In this document: positions 22,447 to 33,229 of the stretch, in pieces
Numbering within the stretch: position 1 is the first letter of the stretch
Layout of the letters: each line of letters starts with the position of its first letter
NCBI GenBank assembly: GCA_964016885.1
Contig: OZ024740.1
Location: 304,116,259 to 304,180,258, forward strand
Length of the DNA: 64,000 bases
Reading direction: 5' to 3'
From: Eledone cirrhosa
Lineage: Eukaryota > Mollusca > Cephalopoda > Octopoda > Eledonidae
Position numbers and translations under genes: made by a program
Notes under the pieces: generated by a model
What the model was told of the DNA's origin: nothing
Seen by the model: the letters and a program-made list of their open reading frames with translations, nothing else
Database searches by the model: none

Positions 22447-22632
22447 TGTTGAATTGGCAGTATCGGTAGAGGGTTGGACGCCATGCTTTCTAGCAAAGTT
22501 ACGTCCCTTTACAGTCTGAGTTCAAATCCCGCCGAGGTTAACTTTGCCTTTCATCCTTACGGGGTCGATAAAATAAAGTACCAGTATTGTACTGGGTAAT
22601 TGCTGGCCTTGTGCCTAAAGTAGAAACAATTA
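22447..22632 (+). mobile_element. OR-type SINE, near full length
   Basis: Head GGCAGTATCGGTAGAGGG (A-box region), GAGTTCAAATCCCGCCGAGG (B-box region), then ATCCTTACGGGGTCGATAAA and tail TTGCTGGCCTTGTGCC. Among the best preserved copies in the window. Confidence 0.9.
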
Positions 22633-22756
22633 TTAGAGTGCCAACACTGCCGGACGAATAAGCAGCCTCAGACCAACAGCGGTAAACTACTAGGGGAGAC
22701 AGAGCAATGAGTGACAGCTGTAGCTTCCAAGAAAACTCTCACAGCCCAATGACGTA

Positions 22757-22989
22757 GCAGAGGCGGTGGAAACATTTCTGAATTGGGGAGCCAAATTTGG
22801 ACAATTTAGTTAGTTTAGCTTTTTGCACTCGAAAATGGTCAGAAAACATCGATATGCGATAAACACAATATGTACATAAATTGTAGTGCATATCCAAATA
22901 GATGTATTTTGATAGTTTGGGGAGAAAATATAATTATTGGAGGAGGGGGGGGGGGGGCATGCCCCCTCCCCCTAGTTACACCGCCACTG
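22757..22989. mobile_element. MITE 2 copy with both ends
   Basis: Ends CAGAGGCGGTGG and CACCGCCACTG (inverted). Internal G run at about 22945-22957. Closest partner 6151-6360. Confidence 0.7.
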
Positions 22990-23121
22990 TATATGTATAA
23001 TTAAAAAAGAAATATGCTCTGTGCCCTTTCCTAAACCTTAAGACCCTCTTCCTGCTACTTCAAGCGTTTACCTAATATATTCCTTCGATATACTGTACCG
23101 GTTGTGTTTACCTTTCAAACA

Positions 23122-23133
23122 CACACGCACGCA

Positions 23134-23195
<62 letters not shown>

Positions 23196-23200
23196 TACAC
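23122..23200. repeat. CA microsatellite
   Basis: (CA)n with a few G interruptions. Confidence 0.95.
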
Positions 23201-23591
23201 AATTACAATTTTGTCATCGGGAGGAGAATTTGTGTTTAAATAAGAACATATTCAGTTTGACTTGATGAGCGCCACTGTAGGGTAGACACGTGGTCTGGCA
23301 AGCCGAATGTGTGATCTGGTTTCGATTGTAGGTTGAAATCAATTCCTTTCCTTCACTTTTGATAGAGAAAATTCATTTATTGACCTTCTGTTGAAAAACA
23401 TTCTCAAAGTAAAAGGATTTTAGGTAATCTAGTTTGGGAAACGATTTAGTGTCGAGTTTGTGGAGTTTAAGTGGAGAAGAGGAATGCCAAGTACATCGAC
23501 GGGATTTGGGTGGAGTGGAGGAAGATTGTTGAGGAACAGAAACCATCGTTTTAGCCATAGAAGAGAGAAGGGAACTGAACGCGTGTTAGTC

Positions 23592-24048
23592 CAGAAATGG
23601 AGAACCTGCGACCTTCTATGCAATTCTGTGCTGCCTTTTGAAAGAATAAAAAATTTCCTACAAACCTTTAATTTTTATTAATGTTTTCGTCTATCTCTTA
23701 TTATTTTAATTTATACCATAAGAAGAACGTTTTTTAAATACCAAAGAATAAAAGAAAATTCAACGAAATAATCCATACTGACAGACAGCCAGAATTTAAA
23801 GCTTAGTAGATCATAAGGGCCGTTTGTTTCAGCACTTTCTACTCTCAATTTTAGTTCTAATGCTATTCTAGAATGTACATTAAATTCCCGATTGACTTCG
23901 TTTTTTAGAAAATTAGTACATACTAATTAGATTTTTACAAAATAATATAGATTTTAAGAATATATAATTAAAGTTTCTTGAATGCAGCCTTATTATATTA
24001 CAAGTAACTTAATGCGGCATTTCAACATGAAAAGGTTCCTAACCTCTG
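23592..24048. mobile_element. hAT-type MITE with imperfect 8-bp TSD
   Basis: 457 bp. Left end CAGAAATGGAGAACCTGCG, right end AAAAGGTTCCTAACCTCTG (inverted). Flanks TGTTAGTC and TTTTAGTG match at 6 of 8 positions. Ends and duplication length fit hAT elements. No transposase. Confidence 0.7.
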
Positions 24049-24141
24049 TTTTAGTGAATAGTTGTAGTCGATTGTCATCATGGATAAAAACACCTCATAC
24101 ATATTCTACACTTATTTTTTATTGATCTGTGTAACTTAAAC

Positions 24142-24486
24142 TACTCTCGGGTCTCGAATAATCGTTCCCACCCCACTTATTAATTTTTGAGATATTTTTC
24201 TACCCTCAGCCACCCCCATTGATTATATTTTACTAATCTATCTCCGACGAAATTCTATTTTAAGTGGTAGCATTCCTGCGACAACTAATTTTCTTTAGAC
24301 ATTAAAAATACATTATACATAACAAGAAAGTACATTACAAGAAATCCCAAACGTTATAAAATATATAGGATGAGTTGGGGGGTCTCAATATGTAAACTAA
24401 ACGACTAATTCTGGTTTTTAAAAAAAACAAGACAAGCTAGAAAAATTACCAATTTCCACCACCCTAATATCTGGGACCCGAGAATA
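24142..24486 (+). mobile_element. MITE 1, full length
   Basis: Ends TACTCTCGGGTCTCGAATAA and GGGACCCGAGAATA. Confidence 0.85.
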
Positions 24487-24597
24487 ACAACAATATATTA
24501 TTGAACTAGTTTTAACAATGCAATCAAGGCTTACGTTTTAATGTCTTCATCATTTTCACTACAGCTTCGCCTGCGCCTAGTAATGATATTTCATAAT

Positions 24598-24785
24598 TTA
24601 AGCATAAGGCCATTTGGACGGAGTCGATTATATTAACCCCAGTACTTTACTGGTACTTAAATTTATCGACCACGAAATAATGAAAGGTAAAATTGACCTC
24701 GGTAGGATTTGAAGCTGGAGCCTGGAGAAATACCGCACAACACTTTTTCTTGCGCGCTCACGATTCTGCCAATCCACCAACAAGG
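24598..24785 (-). mobile_element. OR-type SINE, diverged
   Basis: AGCATAAGGCCATTTGG tail, TACTTAAATTTATCGACC, GGTAGGATTTGAAGCTGG and ATTCTGCCAATCCACC (start of head). Confidence 0.78.
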
Positions 24786-24994
24786 ATTTCCAATATGAGA
24801 AATAGGTCAGCTTTCGTAAGACAGAAGTATAATCGATTCAATCAATTACAATATATTGCTGGAACCTTACTTTATTGATACCTGAGCAAAGTTGATCCTG
24901 GCTACATCTGAAATCAGACGATAGAAAACTAAATCTAAACATATAAGTTATCGAGTGTAACACTTCACCTTTCTTAGAAATTACCATAGTATAC

Positions 24995-24996
24995 AT

Positions 24997-25037
<41 letters not shown>

Positions 25038-25040
25038 CTG

Positions 25041-25121
<81 letters not shown>

Positions 25122-25123
25122 TG

Positions 25124-25169
<46 letters not shown>

Positions 25170-25172
25170 CTT
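24995..25172. repeat. CA/TA compound microsatellite, palindromic
   Basis: Alternating (CA)n and (TA)n blocks around two ATATACTGTATATA centres. The long minus-strand frame across it encodes only YIYI/CVCV repeats. Confidence 0.93.
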
Positions 25173-25350
25173 TGTTTTTTAATTTGTTTTGCAAGATTTC
25201 TTATCTGAAAATGTGTGTTGAAACATATTTTTTATGGAGGGTCATGCTGCCAATAAAAACACACGCACCTGATGGATTTCACTTCAATTTATTATAAATA
25301 TCCGGTTGGTAGGTTGGTTGGTTCAATAACCGGATGGTTGTTTATATATT

Positions 25351-25393
25351 GTCAAAGCTCTTTTGCCACACATTCTGTGACCTCCTCAGTGAC
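25351..25393 (-). ncRNA. Hammerhead-ribozyme-like core in PLE terminal repeat
   Basis: Minus strand, in order: GUCA (stem I, 5' side), CUGAGGA (core), one unpaired G, stem II GUCACA/UGUGGC, AAAA where GAAA is expected, a GAGC micro stem III, UU, then UGAC, which pairs with GUCA. CUGANGA and GAAA cores with a minimal stem III are known from Penelope-like terminal repeats. Here one core G is mutated, so this copy may be inactive. The same pattern recurs at 38945 and 49070. Confidence 0.55.
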
Positions 25394-25625
25394 TGGTTTC
25401 TTATTTTGTGTCTCTCCTTTGTTCTGTCCTGCACCATCTTGATTTTGTGTGTTGTGCTGTTTGTTTGATTTGCGCATGCGTTACATCCGGGTGTGTATGT
25501 AATTTTATTTAGTTATTTATGTGTTTATTTACTTTTCACTAATTGGTTGTTTGTTCTATCTCTGTGTGTCTGGTTTGTTTTATTAGTTTGGTTTTTGTGT
25601 GTTTCTCTATGTTTTCATTTTGTCC

Positions 25626-26156
25626 TTAATTACTAGTTGTGATGTTGCTATTCCACTCATGTTTTCTGTTTAATTTTGGTTGGAGTTCGTTTATGTTTGT
25701 CGCCTCTGTAATTTGTCTGATCATTGCATCTTTTCTGTATGTTGATATAATTTTTATCTCTATGTTCTCTAATGTCCCCCTATGTTCTATTTTGACATGT
25801 TGGTGGAGCACTGGTCGGTTTTTCCTACCCCGGAGTTCTCGCCAGTGTTCATTTATCCTTTCTCCTATGCTACGGATTGTTTCACCTATGTATGTTGTGT
25901 TCTTATTCCTACACTGTCCCTCAGTACATCTTATAATATATACTACGTTTCTAGTTTTGCAGTTAATTTGTGGGCTTAATTTGCAGACTATGCATTCCCT
26001 ATCAGTGCAGCACTTTTTTTTTTTTTTTTGAAAATTAATTAGGGCCTTTATGGGAATACCTGGGCTTTCAACTATGCTAATATTTAATTTTGGTTTGTCT
26101 AGAGCATTTATAAATCCGTAAGCTAGTTCGCCTCTGTGGGTTGCATTGACGAACAT
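25626..26156 (-). pseudogene. GIY-YIG endonuclease domain of a Penelope-like element
   Basis: 176-codon frame ending at the natural stop. It has a Cys-rich linker (C49/C50, C55, C58, C66), then a GIY-YIG nuclease core: VVYIIRC (71-77, the GIY strand), TYIGET (88-93, the YIG strand), and RSIGERINEH (95-104) holding the conserved arginine and later acidic residue. In Penelope-like elements this domain sits C-terminal to the RT and nicks target DNA. Here only the endonuclease half remains open; the first ATG is simply the first methionine after the broken upstream region. No other domain is visible. Confidence 0.88.
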
Positions 26157-26474
26157 TACGCTCTGGTATTTATTGAGTTGACTTTATTGGTCTTCTTAAT
26201 TCTTTCTATCTTATTCCAAAATTTGCTCCTATATATGGGGCAAGTTCCATTTGCATCGTTTTTTTACAATCTTTGTCCATTTGGCCTTGACTCCTTTATA
26301 TACTCTGATCCTATCTCGGTGATTGTAGCCAGAGAACTGCATGCGGTGAATGAAGTGTTGTATGTGTCTCTCTAATTGCTGGCGGTGTTAATGCTAGAAA
26401 GAATTATTAGCATTCTGTGTAAGACGCCAGCAGTGTTGACTGAAAGTCTCACCAACTTGGATACTACCGGAAAT

Positions 26475-26530
26475 ATTATCTTCCTCCTCCTCCTTTTTTC
26501 TTGAGAGGGCCGTGGCGGGGTCAGTCCTCA
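26475..26530 (-). mobile_element. LINE B 3' end scrap
   Basis: CCTCCTCCTCCTTTTTTCTT then GAGAGGGCCGTGGCGGGGTC, as at the 3' ends near 16885 and 44165. Confidence 0.5.
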
Positions 26531-26539
26531 AACACTCTC

Positions 26540-26684
26540 AGAAAGTTAATTGTTGCAGGAATGCTACCACTTAAAATAAAATTTCGCCGGAGATAGATTA
26601 GCAAAATTTGATAAGCTAGGATGAGGAGGTTGATTTGAAACAAATATTAAACGGGAGGAGACGATGATTCGTGACCCGAGAGTA
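26540..26684 (-). mobile_element. MITE 1, right half
   Basis: AATTGTTGCAGGAATGCTAC through GACCCGAGAGTA. Confidence 0.75.
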
Positions 26685-26848
26685 CTTTACAAATGTCACC
26701 TGAAAAGGAATGGTCACCAGAAATACTAAATTCTTATCTTAAATTGTCTTGTACCAGAAATAATAGGACACTATATATTGAGAAAACTGGGTGTAGATGT
26801 CGAAACGGTACAATGCAAAAATAAATACCTTGGAGTATTTCATTACAT
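26685..26848. repeat. 163-bp unit, partner of 15613-15775
   Basis: Same unit as at 15613-15775, again starting directly after a MITE 1 end. Here it is followed by another MITE 1 fragment (26849-26925). Confidence 0.8.
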
Positions 26849-26925
26849 GCTACCACCTAAAATAATATTTCACCAGAGATAGATTCGGGGAGAGAGGGGG
26901 GGGGGGGGGTGATTATTCTAGACAC
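26849..26925 (-). mobile_element. MITE 1 fragment
   Basis: GCTACCACCTAAAATAATAT, then a G run and GATTATTCTAGAC. Its outer end is lost at the junction with LINE A. Confidence 0.6.
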
Positions 26926-26929
26926 GCCC

Positions 26930-27460
26930 ATTCGAAGGAGGTAGATCCCTCATCTGGGACGCTTCGGACACAAACCCCGGTACCACGGCCCTCCTCGCAG
27001 AGGAACGGAACATAAACAAATACCGGGGATTGTGTGGTCGCTTCCTCTTCGCACTAGTCACCGTCGAGACCTCTGACGTACTTGGATCCCGTACAGCCGA
27101 GCTCCTCCACAAGATCGGAACGTCGGCGGCCTGTCTGAGGAGGGAGCCCCGCGAGGTGGGGTGGCTGTTGCAGCTGGTGTCGTATGCCATTGTCCGTAGA
27201 AATGCTTTTGCGGTCTTGTACGTGGGGCGCAGACCCTTTACCGCCGCGCTCTAGGCCCAGAGCCCAATCATCCTCCCCTTCCCTCCTTCCCATTCTTCTG
27301 TAACACTAGAATCCTTGCTATTCCCCACCTTTCCCGTTTTTTCTTTCCAATTCTCTTTTTTCTCTATATTTTCCTATTTTACATTCGATTCTTAATCTAA
27401 ATTTTCTTTTTTCTTTTTCTATTAAACTGTATTTCCGTGATATATTCCATAAATAAAATG
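26930..27460 (+). mobile_element. LINE A C-terminus and 3' UTR, best copy
   Basis: Open from about 26940 to the TAG at 27252-27254. It encodes SLIWDASDTNPGTTALLAEE, KYRGLCGRFLFALVTVETS, LLHKIGTSAACLRREPREVG and RRNAFAVLYVGRRPFTAAL. This is the segment following the nuclease-like block of the 9.6-10.3 kb copy. The 3' UTR to about 27460 matches 8860-9010. 5' truncated, no RT. GC content is well above the local level. Members of this kind are usually labelled uncharacterised in invertebrates; assignment as a LINE C-terminus is inference from copy structure. Confidence 0.7.
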
Positions 27461-27464
27461 TCTC

Positions 27465-28340
27465 ATATACATGTACAAGATTTCAGCAATATATACCTCA
27501 GTGTGTTTTGCTGCTGGAAAAATAAATAAAACTAAACTAAATTCGACTGATAGTGTGTCGTGTGACATTAGGAAGTATCGTACTTTCAACACATTTTCAA
27601 TGATACGATCTTGTTATATAATTACGACTATGTTGAATTTAATCTTTACACCTTTACGTGTCTTGTACTGAAATTTCAACTCCTTATATTTCTATTCAGT
27701 TATGCAATATGATTCACTAGTTTGAAATATCTATTACTGCAAATCGACCGAAACGCTTTGTCACGCGCCAGTTTTCAATGTATTGTCACCGTGAAAACAG
27801 TCTTTAAGAATTGTCAAGTCATTGCCTTTTAAAAGTTATTTGAGCACAGCGTTCATATTACACCAGGCCGAAATTGTTATTTAGCTTGCCGTCAGTCATA
27901 TTATCAAATACCTTTCAGTCATAACCACGCCTTGTTTTTTGTTTTTGTTTTTTTTTCCAGATAAGGATCGAATGGATTGTTGTCGGTTTCGACGATGAAA
28001 GTTCCAATTGTTCGATTGTTCAATCAACGAAACATCCTGCTCAATAAATTAACGCGCAAGTGATCAAGTATCTATAAACACGTGTACCTTTAACGTAATT
28101 CTCAGATAAAGTATAACAAGATTACATTATCCGTCGTATATTTCTTTATTTAAGACGGAATACTGATTTAAGTAATATTTGGCTGCGATTTCTAGCAGTT
28201 TGTGAAACTATTTAAATTCATATGAAGTGTATTTCGTATCAAGGATATTACAATTTTTAACGAGGATCTACTTAATCCAGTATCAACAACGTTTTAAGAC
28301 AAAACCGGAGCTTAACTCTAATTTTGTATCGAGTAACCAT
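27465..28340. other. Nothing recognised except a SINE B scrap
   Basis: 27960-28110 (minus) resembles the 3' half of SINE B (GTTCAATCAACGAAACATCC, TAACGCGCAAGTGATC, TTTAACGTAATTCTCAG). Otherwise AT-rich with no recognised element. Confidence 0.45.
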
Positions 28341-28497
28341 CTCAATATATTAGACCTAATTCATTGAACATCAGTGTATGTATATACAAGTAAAAATAAT
28401 CGCCATCATTTGCAATTACCGTCTGACATCGTTTAGGAAGGTCCATAATTCCATCCACGTAGAATTTTTCTGGCTTCGATGCAAAAAATTCTGTTAG
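28341..28497 (-). pseudogene. mariner transposase C-terminal fragment
   Basis: The minus strand encodes LTEFFASKPEKFYVDGIM followed by DLPKRCQTVIANDGDYF. This closely follows the C-terminal signature of mariner transposases (FF..KP..FY..GIM.LP.RWQ.VI...G.Y). The D,D34D catalytic core is not present upstream, so only the end of the gene survives. Confidence 0.8.
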
Positions 28498-28499
28498 TC

Positions 28500-29639
28500 A
28501 CTGATTAGCACCTCTTAGAACCATTGGTGTAGGGTTTACATATCTCTGCTATCCTCCAGCTGATGTAATCAGTAGAGTCCTCTTTCAGCTTCCATATATG
28601 GCTGGAGAGCTTAGTCGAGTGCTTTTTCTCCTGTTTTCGGAACGACACCGCATGGTTGTAGCGTTCTTTAGACTGTCGTTGCGTATGACCGACTTACCGT
28701 TTGTGATTGGTGGTGTGGTCTGGGCTTTGTGATTTCACTATTGCCACGTAAACTATGGGCTCTGTCTTACATGCCCTCTTTAGAGGACACGCATTTCTGA
28801 TCCTACATGAACAAGTTAGGTAGTGGTGGCTTACTGGTAATAATAAATTTAATGTTGGGCATTGTGCTAAAACTGACTTTAAGGTTATGCCTGTTAAATA
28901 GTTTCCTGTAAGGGAAAAGGGAGGCGTGAACCAAATTGTTCTTCGGGCTCTGTTTTTTTTTTCGCCTTTGCTGGCCTAGGGTTAATTCTTCCACACATTT
29001 TTTCTTAAACTTAACTAGAAAACACTGTCACATAAATCTGTGTATACCCTACATATAAACACCACACACACTCTTACTCCCATATACACCACAGAGAAGC
29101 GTACTAAACTTCTTTGCGCTTAAATTTGGTGCCAGCAAAACAGCACTTGTTGAATATCAAAGCTATCACCAACTGGGCCGTAAGTTTACAAAAATAAGAA
29201 AAAAATAAATAAATAATTACATTTACTATCCTACATTTATCCCTTGTAAACGGAATTAGTAACTTGACACTTTTAGACCAGTGACTTACTTTCACCACCT
29301 ACTACTAACAAGCCGTAATCCCCACCTCTAGCCTGCCTCATGTCACGTGCCATGGGCACCACTTGGACCAGGAGCACTTTCTATTAAAGTCAGATAGGTT
29401 ATCGTCGGAGAGTGAAAAAAGAAACTGTCTTTGATTATCATGGGTGATAAGCACTATGGTGGCTGGATCATTAAACAAACCATTTATATAAATTATGTTT
29501 GGACAGGGATGTAATTTCACTGCTTGCCATAGGCGCTAATTTCTCTAGCTACGACTCTGCTAATGTTATGTTGAACTCATTTTTTCGAATATATTCATTT
29601 CCGGAAAAGTTAGACCTGTTCTTCTAGTAAATGTTTTTT
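28500..29639. other. Nothing recognised
   Basis: About 1.1 kb without an identified repeat family or coding segment. Confidence 0.3.
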
Positions 29640-29815
29640 CTTTGTTTTATAGAAATTACCCAGTACATTACTGGTACTTTATTTTATCGACCCCATACGG
29701 ATGAAAGGCAAAGTTAACCTCGGCGGGATTTGAACTCAGTCTGTAAAGGGACGTAACTATGCTGGAAAGCATGGCGTCCGACTATCTACCGATACTGCCA
29801 ATCCCCGTCTTATTA
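29640..29815 (-). mobile_element. OR-type SINE, well preserved
   Basis: CATTACTGGTACTTTATTTT, CGGCGGGATTTGAACTCAG (B-box region, complement) and CGTCCGACTATCTACCGAT (A-box region, complement). Confidence 0.88.
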
Positions 29816-29817
29816 AA

Positions 29818-29905
29818 TAATTGTTTCTACTTTTGGCACAAGGCCAGCAATTACTCAGTACATTACTGGTACTTTATTTTATCGACCCCGAAAGGATGAA
29901 AATTA
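29818..29905 (-). mobile_element. OR-type SINE, tail only
   Basis: Abuts the previous copy. TTTCTACTTTTGGCACAAGG to GACCCCGAAAGGATGAAA; head absent. Confidence 0.82.
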
Positions 29906-30165
29906 ATAATGCAACTTCTATAGTCATGCTTCTTATTAACTTTAATTCAGTACTAGCAGAAATGAGGATATAATCTTGATATACTCTGATTCCATTAACC
30001 CGTTTCCATACAGTTCTAAAAAGCACCACTTGAACTCTTAAGGTACATTTGAAGTCTGTTCACAAAGTACAGACCATTAGTTGTATTAATGGAACAAATA
30101 CACCGTGCATTCTCAGTTAAAGGCATTAACATGCTTTGAATCAAGAATTAAAAAAATATCTTGCG

Positions 30166-30550
30166 CATCATCATTTTTTTCTTCTTCGTCCATTTATTCC
30201 TGGAAGAGTCGTGGGAGAAGAGTCCTCAGACACGTTTTCCGAAGGGTTGTATCAGATGTTACCGCTTCCAATTGATCTGGTTTGTTCCCCAAGCGAGATC
30301 AACCGAGCTCATGGATGTTATCCAACTATTTTGTACAGGGTCTGTCTCTGGTTCTTCTGTCGTTTGTCTTTGCCCGTAAAATCTGTCCAGCGATTCTTTC
30401 TTTAGACATTCTAATCACATGCCCATAACATCGAAGCTGTGATCTTTCAATGCGGAGAAGTAGCGGCTCTATCTGGAGCAACTCCCTAATCTCCGAGCTA
30501 CGAATCCTAACAAGTAATGTTACTCCAAGGACACCAATTGGCACCTTATT
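30166..30550 (-). mobile_element. LINE B 3' coding fragment
   Basis: The minus strand encodes RIRSSEIRELLQIEPLLLRI, RSQLRCYGHVIRMSKERIAG and, after a frameshift, NIHELGWSRLG. These are the terminal residues of a non-LTR retrotransposon ORF2. Lies head to tail with the next copy. Confidence 0.8.
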
Positions 30551-31135
30551 ATGCCATAGAAAATTATCAATTGCTCGGGGTCTACCTCTGTGTCTCCTGC
30601 CGGTTGGTTTTGCCCGTAAAATCTCTTCCAGCGATTCTTTCCTGAGATATTATAACCACATGCCCATAGTATCGAAGCTGTGACCTCTCAATTCGGAGAA
30701 GTAGCGGCTCTACCTGGTGTGACTCTCTGATCTCCGAGCTACGCACTTTATCGAGTCCAAAGTCCCTTCGGAGGAATCCCATTTCGGCCGCTTGTATTCG
30801 CGATCGTATTTTTTCGGTCATTACCCATGATTCATGACCATAGGTAAGGGTTGGCACGAAAACCGAATTGAAGACAGCGAGTTTGGCTTTTACACCTACT
30901 TCCCTTCTTCTGATTACTGAATGCTGAAACTGGTGCATTACTGCACCAGCTTTTGCAATTCTTGCAATTAATTCAGCCTCCTGCCTTCCATCACTCGTAA
31001 ACACGGCCCCGAGGTACTTGAACTTCCCTACCTGCTTCAGTGGAACTCCATTCACATGTGGAGTGTACTGCTCAGGTTTTCTTGAGGGGACGAGTGTTTC
31101 TCCAGCCATGGAACACTCGGCATCAAACCTATCAA
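30551..31135 (-). mobile_element. LINE B, post-RT coding region
   Basis: 175-codon minus-strand frame encoding VNGVPLKQVGKFKYLGAVFT, VFVPTLTYGHESWVMTE, AAEMGFLRRDFGLDKVRSSE and LLLRIERSQLRYYGHVV. This is the thumb/C-terminal region that follows the RT core in a widespread animal LINE family. The RT core itself is not present. The clade is not assigned. Confidence 0.83.
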
Positions 31136-31145
31136 GTACGAGTCG

Positions 31146-31325
31146 AAGTTATATATCTGGCAGTATCAGTAGAGGGTTGGACACCATGATTTCTAGCATA
31201 GTTACGTCCCTTTACGGTCTGAGTTCAAATCCCGTCGAGGTTAACTTTGCCTTTCATCCTTACGGGGTCGATAAAATAAAGTACCAGTAATGTACTGAGT
31301 AATGTACCAAAAGTAGAAACAATTA
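31146..31325 (+). mobile_element. OR-type SINE, near full length
   Basis: GGCAGTATCAGTAGAGGG, GAGTTCAAATCCCGTCGAGG, TCCTTACGGGGTCGATAAAA; lacks GCTGGCCTTG in the tail. Confidence 0.88.
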
Positions 31326-31379
31326 ATTAGATTGTATGTTTAGTCTTCTTAAACACAATATATATTTCTATTATATTGT

Positions 31380-31671
31380 ATTATGAGTTGGAATATCGGT
31401 AATTTTTCTAAGTTGCCTTCGTTGATTTTAAATAAAAACAGAATTAGTCGTTTAGTTTACATATTGTGACCCCACCCCATCCTATTTATTTTATAACCTA
31501 TGGAATTTCTACTAATGTTCTTTTTTGTTATGTATAATGTTTTTTAATGTCTAAAAAAATTAATTATCACAGGAATGTTACCACTTAGAATAAAATTTCG
31601 AAGATAGATTAACAAATTTTAATAAGCAGAGCAGGGGGGGGGGGGGAGGTATTGTTCGAGACCCGAGAATA
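31380..31671 (-). mobile_element. MITE 1, left end missing
   Basis: Right end GACCCGAGAATA; G run at about 31635-31646. Confidence 0.75.
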
Positions 31672-31729
31672 CATATTATTTACAACGAACAGACAAAAAG
31701 AAAACGACTCAATACGAGATATACAATAT

Positions 31730-32440
31730 TTTCTTCTTCACCCACTTATTCCTGAAAGTGTGAGTCCTTATACATGCCTTCTAGAGGGTCATATCAGAAG
31801 CAGCCGTTTCCAATGATTCGGCTGGATCACCAGCCGAGCTTATGGATGTTATCCAACCATCTGGCTCCTTGTCTACTTCTGGATCTCTGTAGTACCAGAG
31901 CTATGTTCTTCTCGATGCAGAGAAGTCACGGCTCTAACTAGACTCAGAACTGCGCACTCTATCGAGTAATGATACTCCACGACCCTTCGGAGGAACCCCA
32001 TTTCGGGCGCTTGTATTTGTCATGGCATTCTTTCTGTCATTACCCAAGATTCATGACTACAAGTAAGGGTAGGTACGAGTATCGAATAGAAGATAGCGAG
32101 TTTGGCTTTAACACCTATTTCCCTTCTGATGACCGAGTGTGGGTGTATTATTGCATCAGCTCCATCAATACTTGCATTTAATGAAAACGCCCCCCCCCCC
32201 CCCCGATAAATCCCCTCACATGTACAGTACACTGCGGTGGCTTTCTCGAGAGGACGAATGGCTGTCTTTCCTGCAGCACCCAGCAGTAAACCTATTGAGT
32301 GAATGTCGAAGATCACATTCCGATGAGTTAAGTAGCACTATGTCGTCTGCAAATAGCAGCCGACTGATGCTGCACCCACTGGTTTTGATGCCACTTCCAA
32401 CCCGGCTGCTCATACGTTGTTTTGGAAAAAGAGAGACACG
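31730..32440 (-). mobile_element. LINE B copy reaching the RT active site
   Basis: The minus strand encodes LLFADDIVLLNSSECDLRHS, a YADD-type RT active site with F in place of Y, then broken post-RT sequence (KAKLAIFYSILVPTLTCSHE) and a diverged 3' end near 31740. Frames at 32216-32413 and 32020-32316 carry it. A C run at 32189-32204 disrupts it. Confidence 0.75.
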
Positions 32441-32930
32441 CAGAGAGAGTGGGGGGAGGGTGAAAAGGAAAATGAAGTAGAGTAGATAAAAGTAGAAGAA
32501 AGCGGCTTATTTAAATTTTGAACTTACCGATATCTGTGTATATGGCTAAAACAAACCGAATGAGACATTTATTTATTGAGACAGTTTGTTGCAAAACCCT
32601 TATTTAGTAAACTTCTTTGGTAACTTACAATGGCTCCAATTTCTAAAGAAAATGCCTACAGATTCTATTTTAATCGTCAAATTTTGTAATGTGTGCAAAA
32701 ATATATTGTAACTTTCTTGAAATACCCGGAAATCGCCGGGTACCTCTGCTAGTTTACAATAAATATATGAATAGATAAATAAATAAATACTTTAAATATA
32801 TTTAAAATGATTAAATCGCTACATCATTTCTGATAATGAATATCTGTAATGTATACAAATACACGCGCGGTTCAATGAAGACACTTTCTGTAGTCTTTTG
32901 ACCCACTCTACAACAAAATCATAATTTATC
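32441..32930. other. Nothing coding; short hairpin
   Basis: ACCCGGAAATCGCCGGGT at about 32727-32744 is a near-perfect small inverted repeat. No gene. Confidence 0.4.
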
Positions 32931-32934
32931 TATA

Positions 32935-33060
32935 AAAAAAACAAAAAAAAAAACACATTGGATAATGTAGTTCTGAATATACAATGTCTGGAAAGATAAA
33001 CGATGAGGTCATGGCTGAAACGCCTTTGATAATTGGACTGGCGCCAAACAACAACAAACA
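32935..33060 (+). repeat. Dispersed repeat F
   Basis: ACATTGGATAATGTAGTTCT and GTCATGGCTGAAACGCCTTT, matching 17225-17320. Confidence 0.65.
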
Positions 33061-33229
33061 CGTCGGTGCGTTTAAGCACACGTGTTAGAAATTAAGTAAA
33101 AAAATTTCAAATTCTCCAAAACGTAAACTGATGAAGTTTAAGGAGTCGGGTCAAATTTTGCTGTTTCACCGTCTTACACTGGACATGCGCATTAGCGAGC
33201 AATCATGCGAACAGGCGAGCTGTCAAACA

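Larger units (their letters stand above)
25196..26400 (-). mobile_element. Penelope-like element, 3' part
   Basis: A minus-strand GIY-YIG endonuclease frame (25626-26156) is followed by about 400 bases of 3' sequence with a terminal-repeat segment. That segment (25351-25393) is shared with foldback elements at 38748-39068 and 48642-49311. Upstream, 26160-26400 shows decayed coding (KRCKWNLPHI). The reverse transcriptase is missing. Confidence 0.82.

Noticed and set aside
22447..22632. Functional tRNA genes in SINE heads
   Set aside because: The heads have A/B-box-like segments but no complete cloverleaf or acceptor stem and are joined to SINE bodies; same for all other copies.
23373..23681. 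Overlapping small frames around 23.4-23.7 kb
   Set aside because: Frames on both strands of similar length, no conserved motif, partly inside a hAT-type MITE.
24838..25194. 118-codon minus-strand frame
   Set aside because: Composition is YIYI/CVCV from (TA)n and (CA)n; no domain.
32020..32480. Novel plus-strand gene at 32139-32480
   Set aside because: It is the complement of LINE B coding sequence on the minus strand and crosses a C run.
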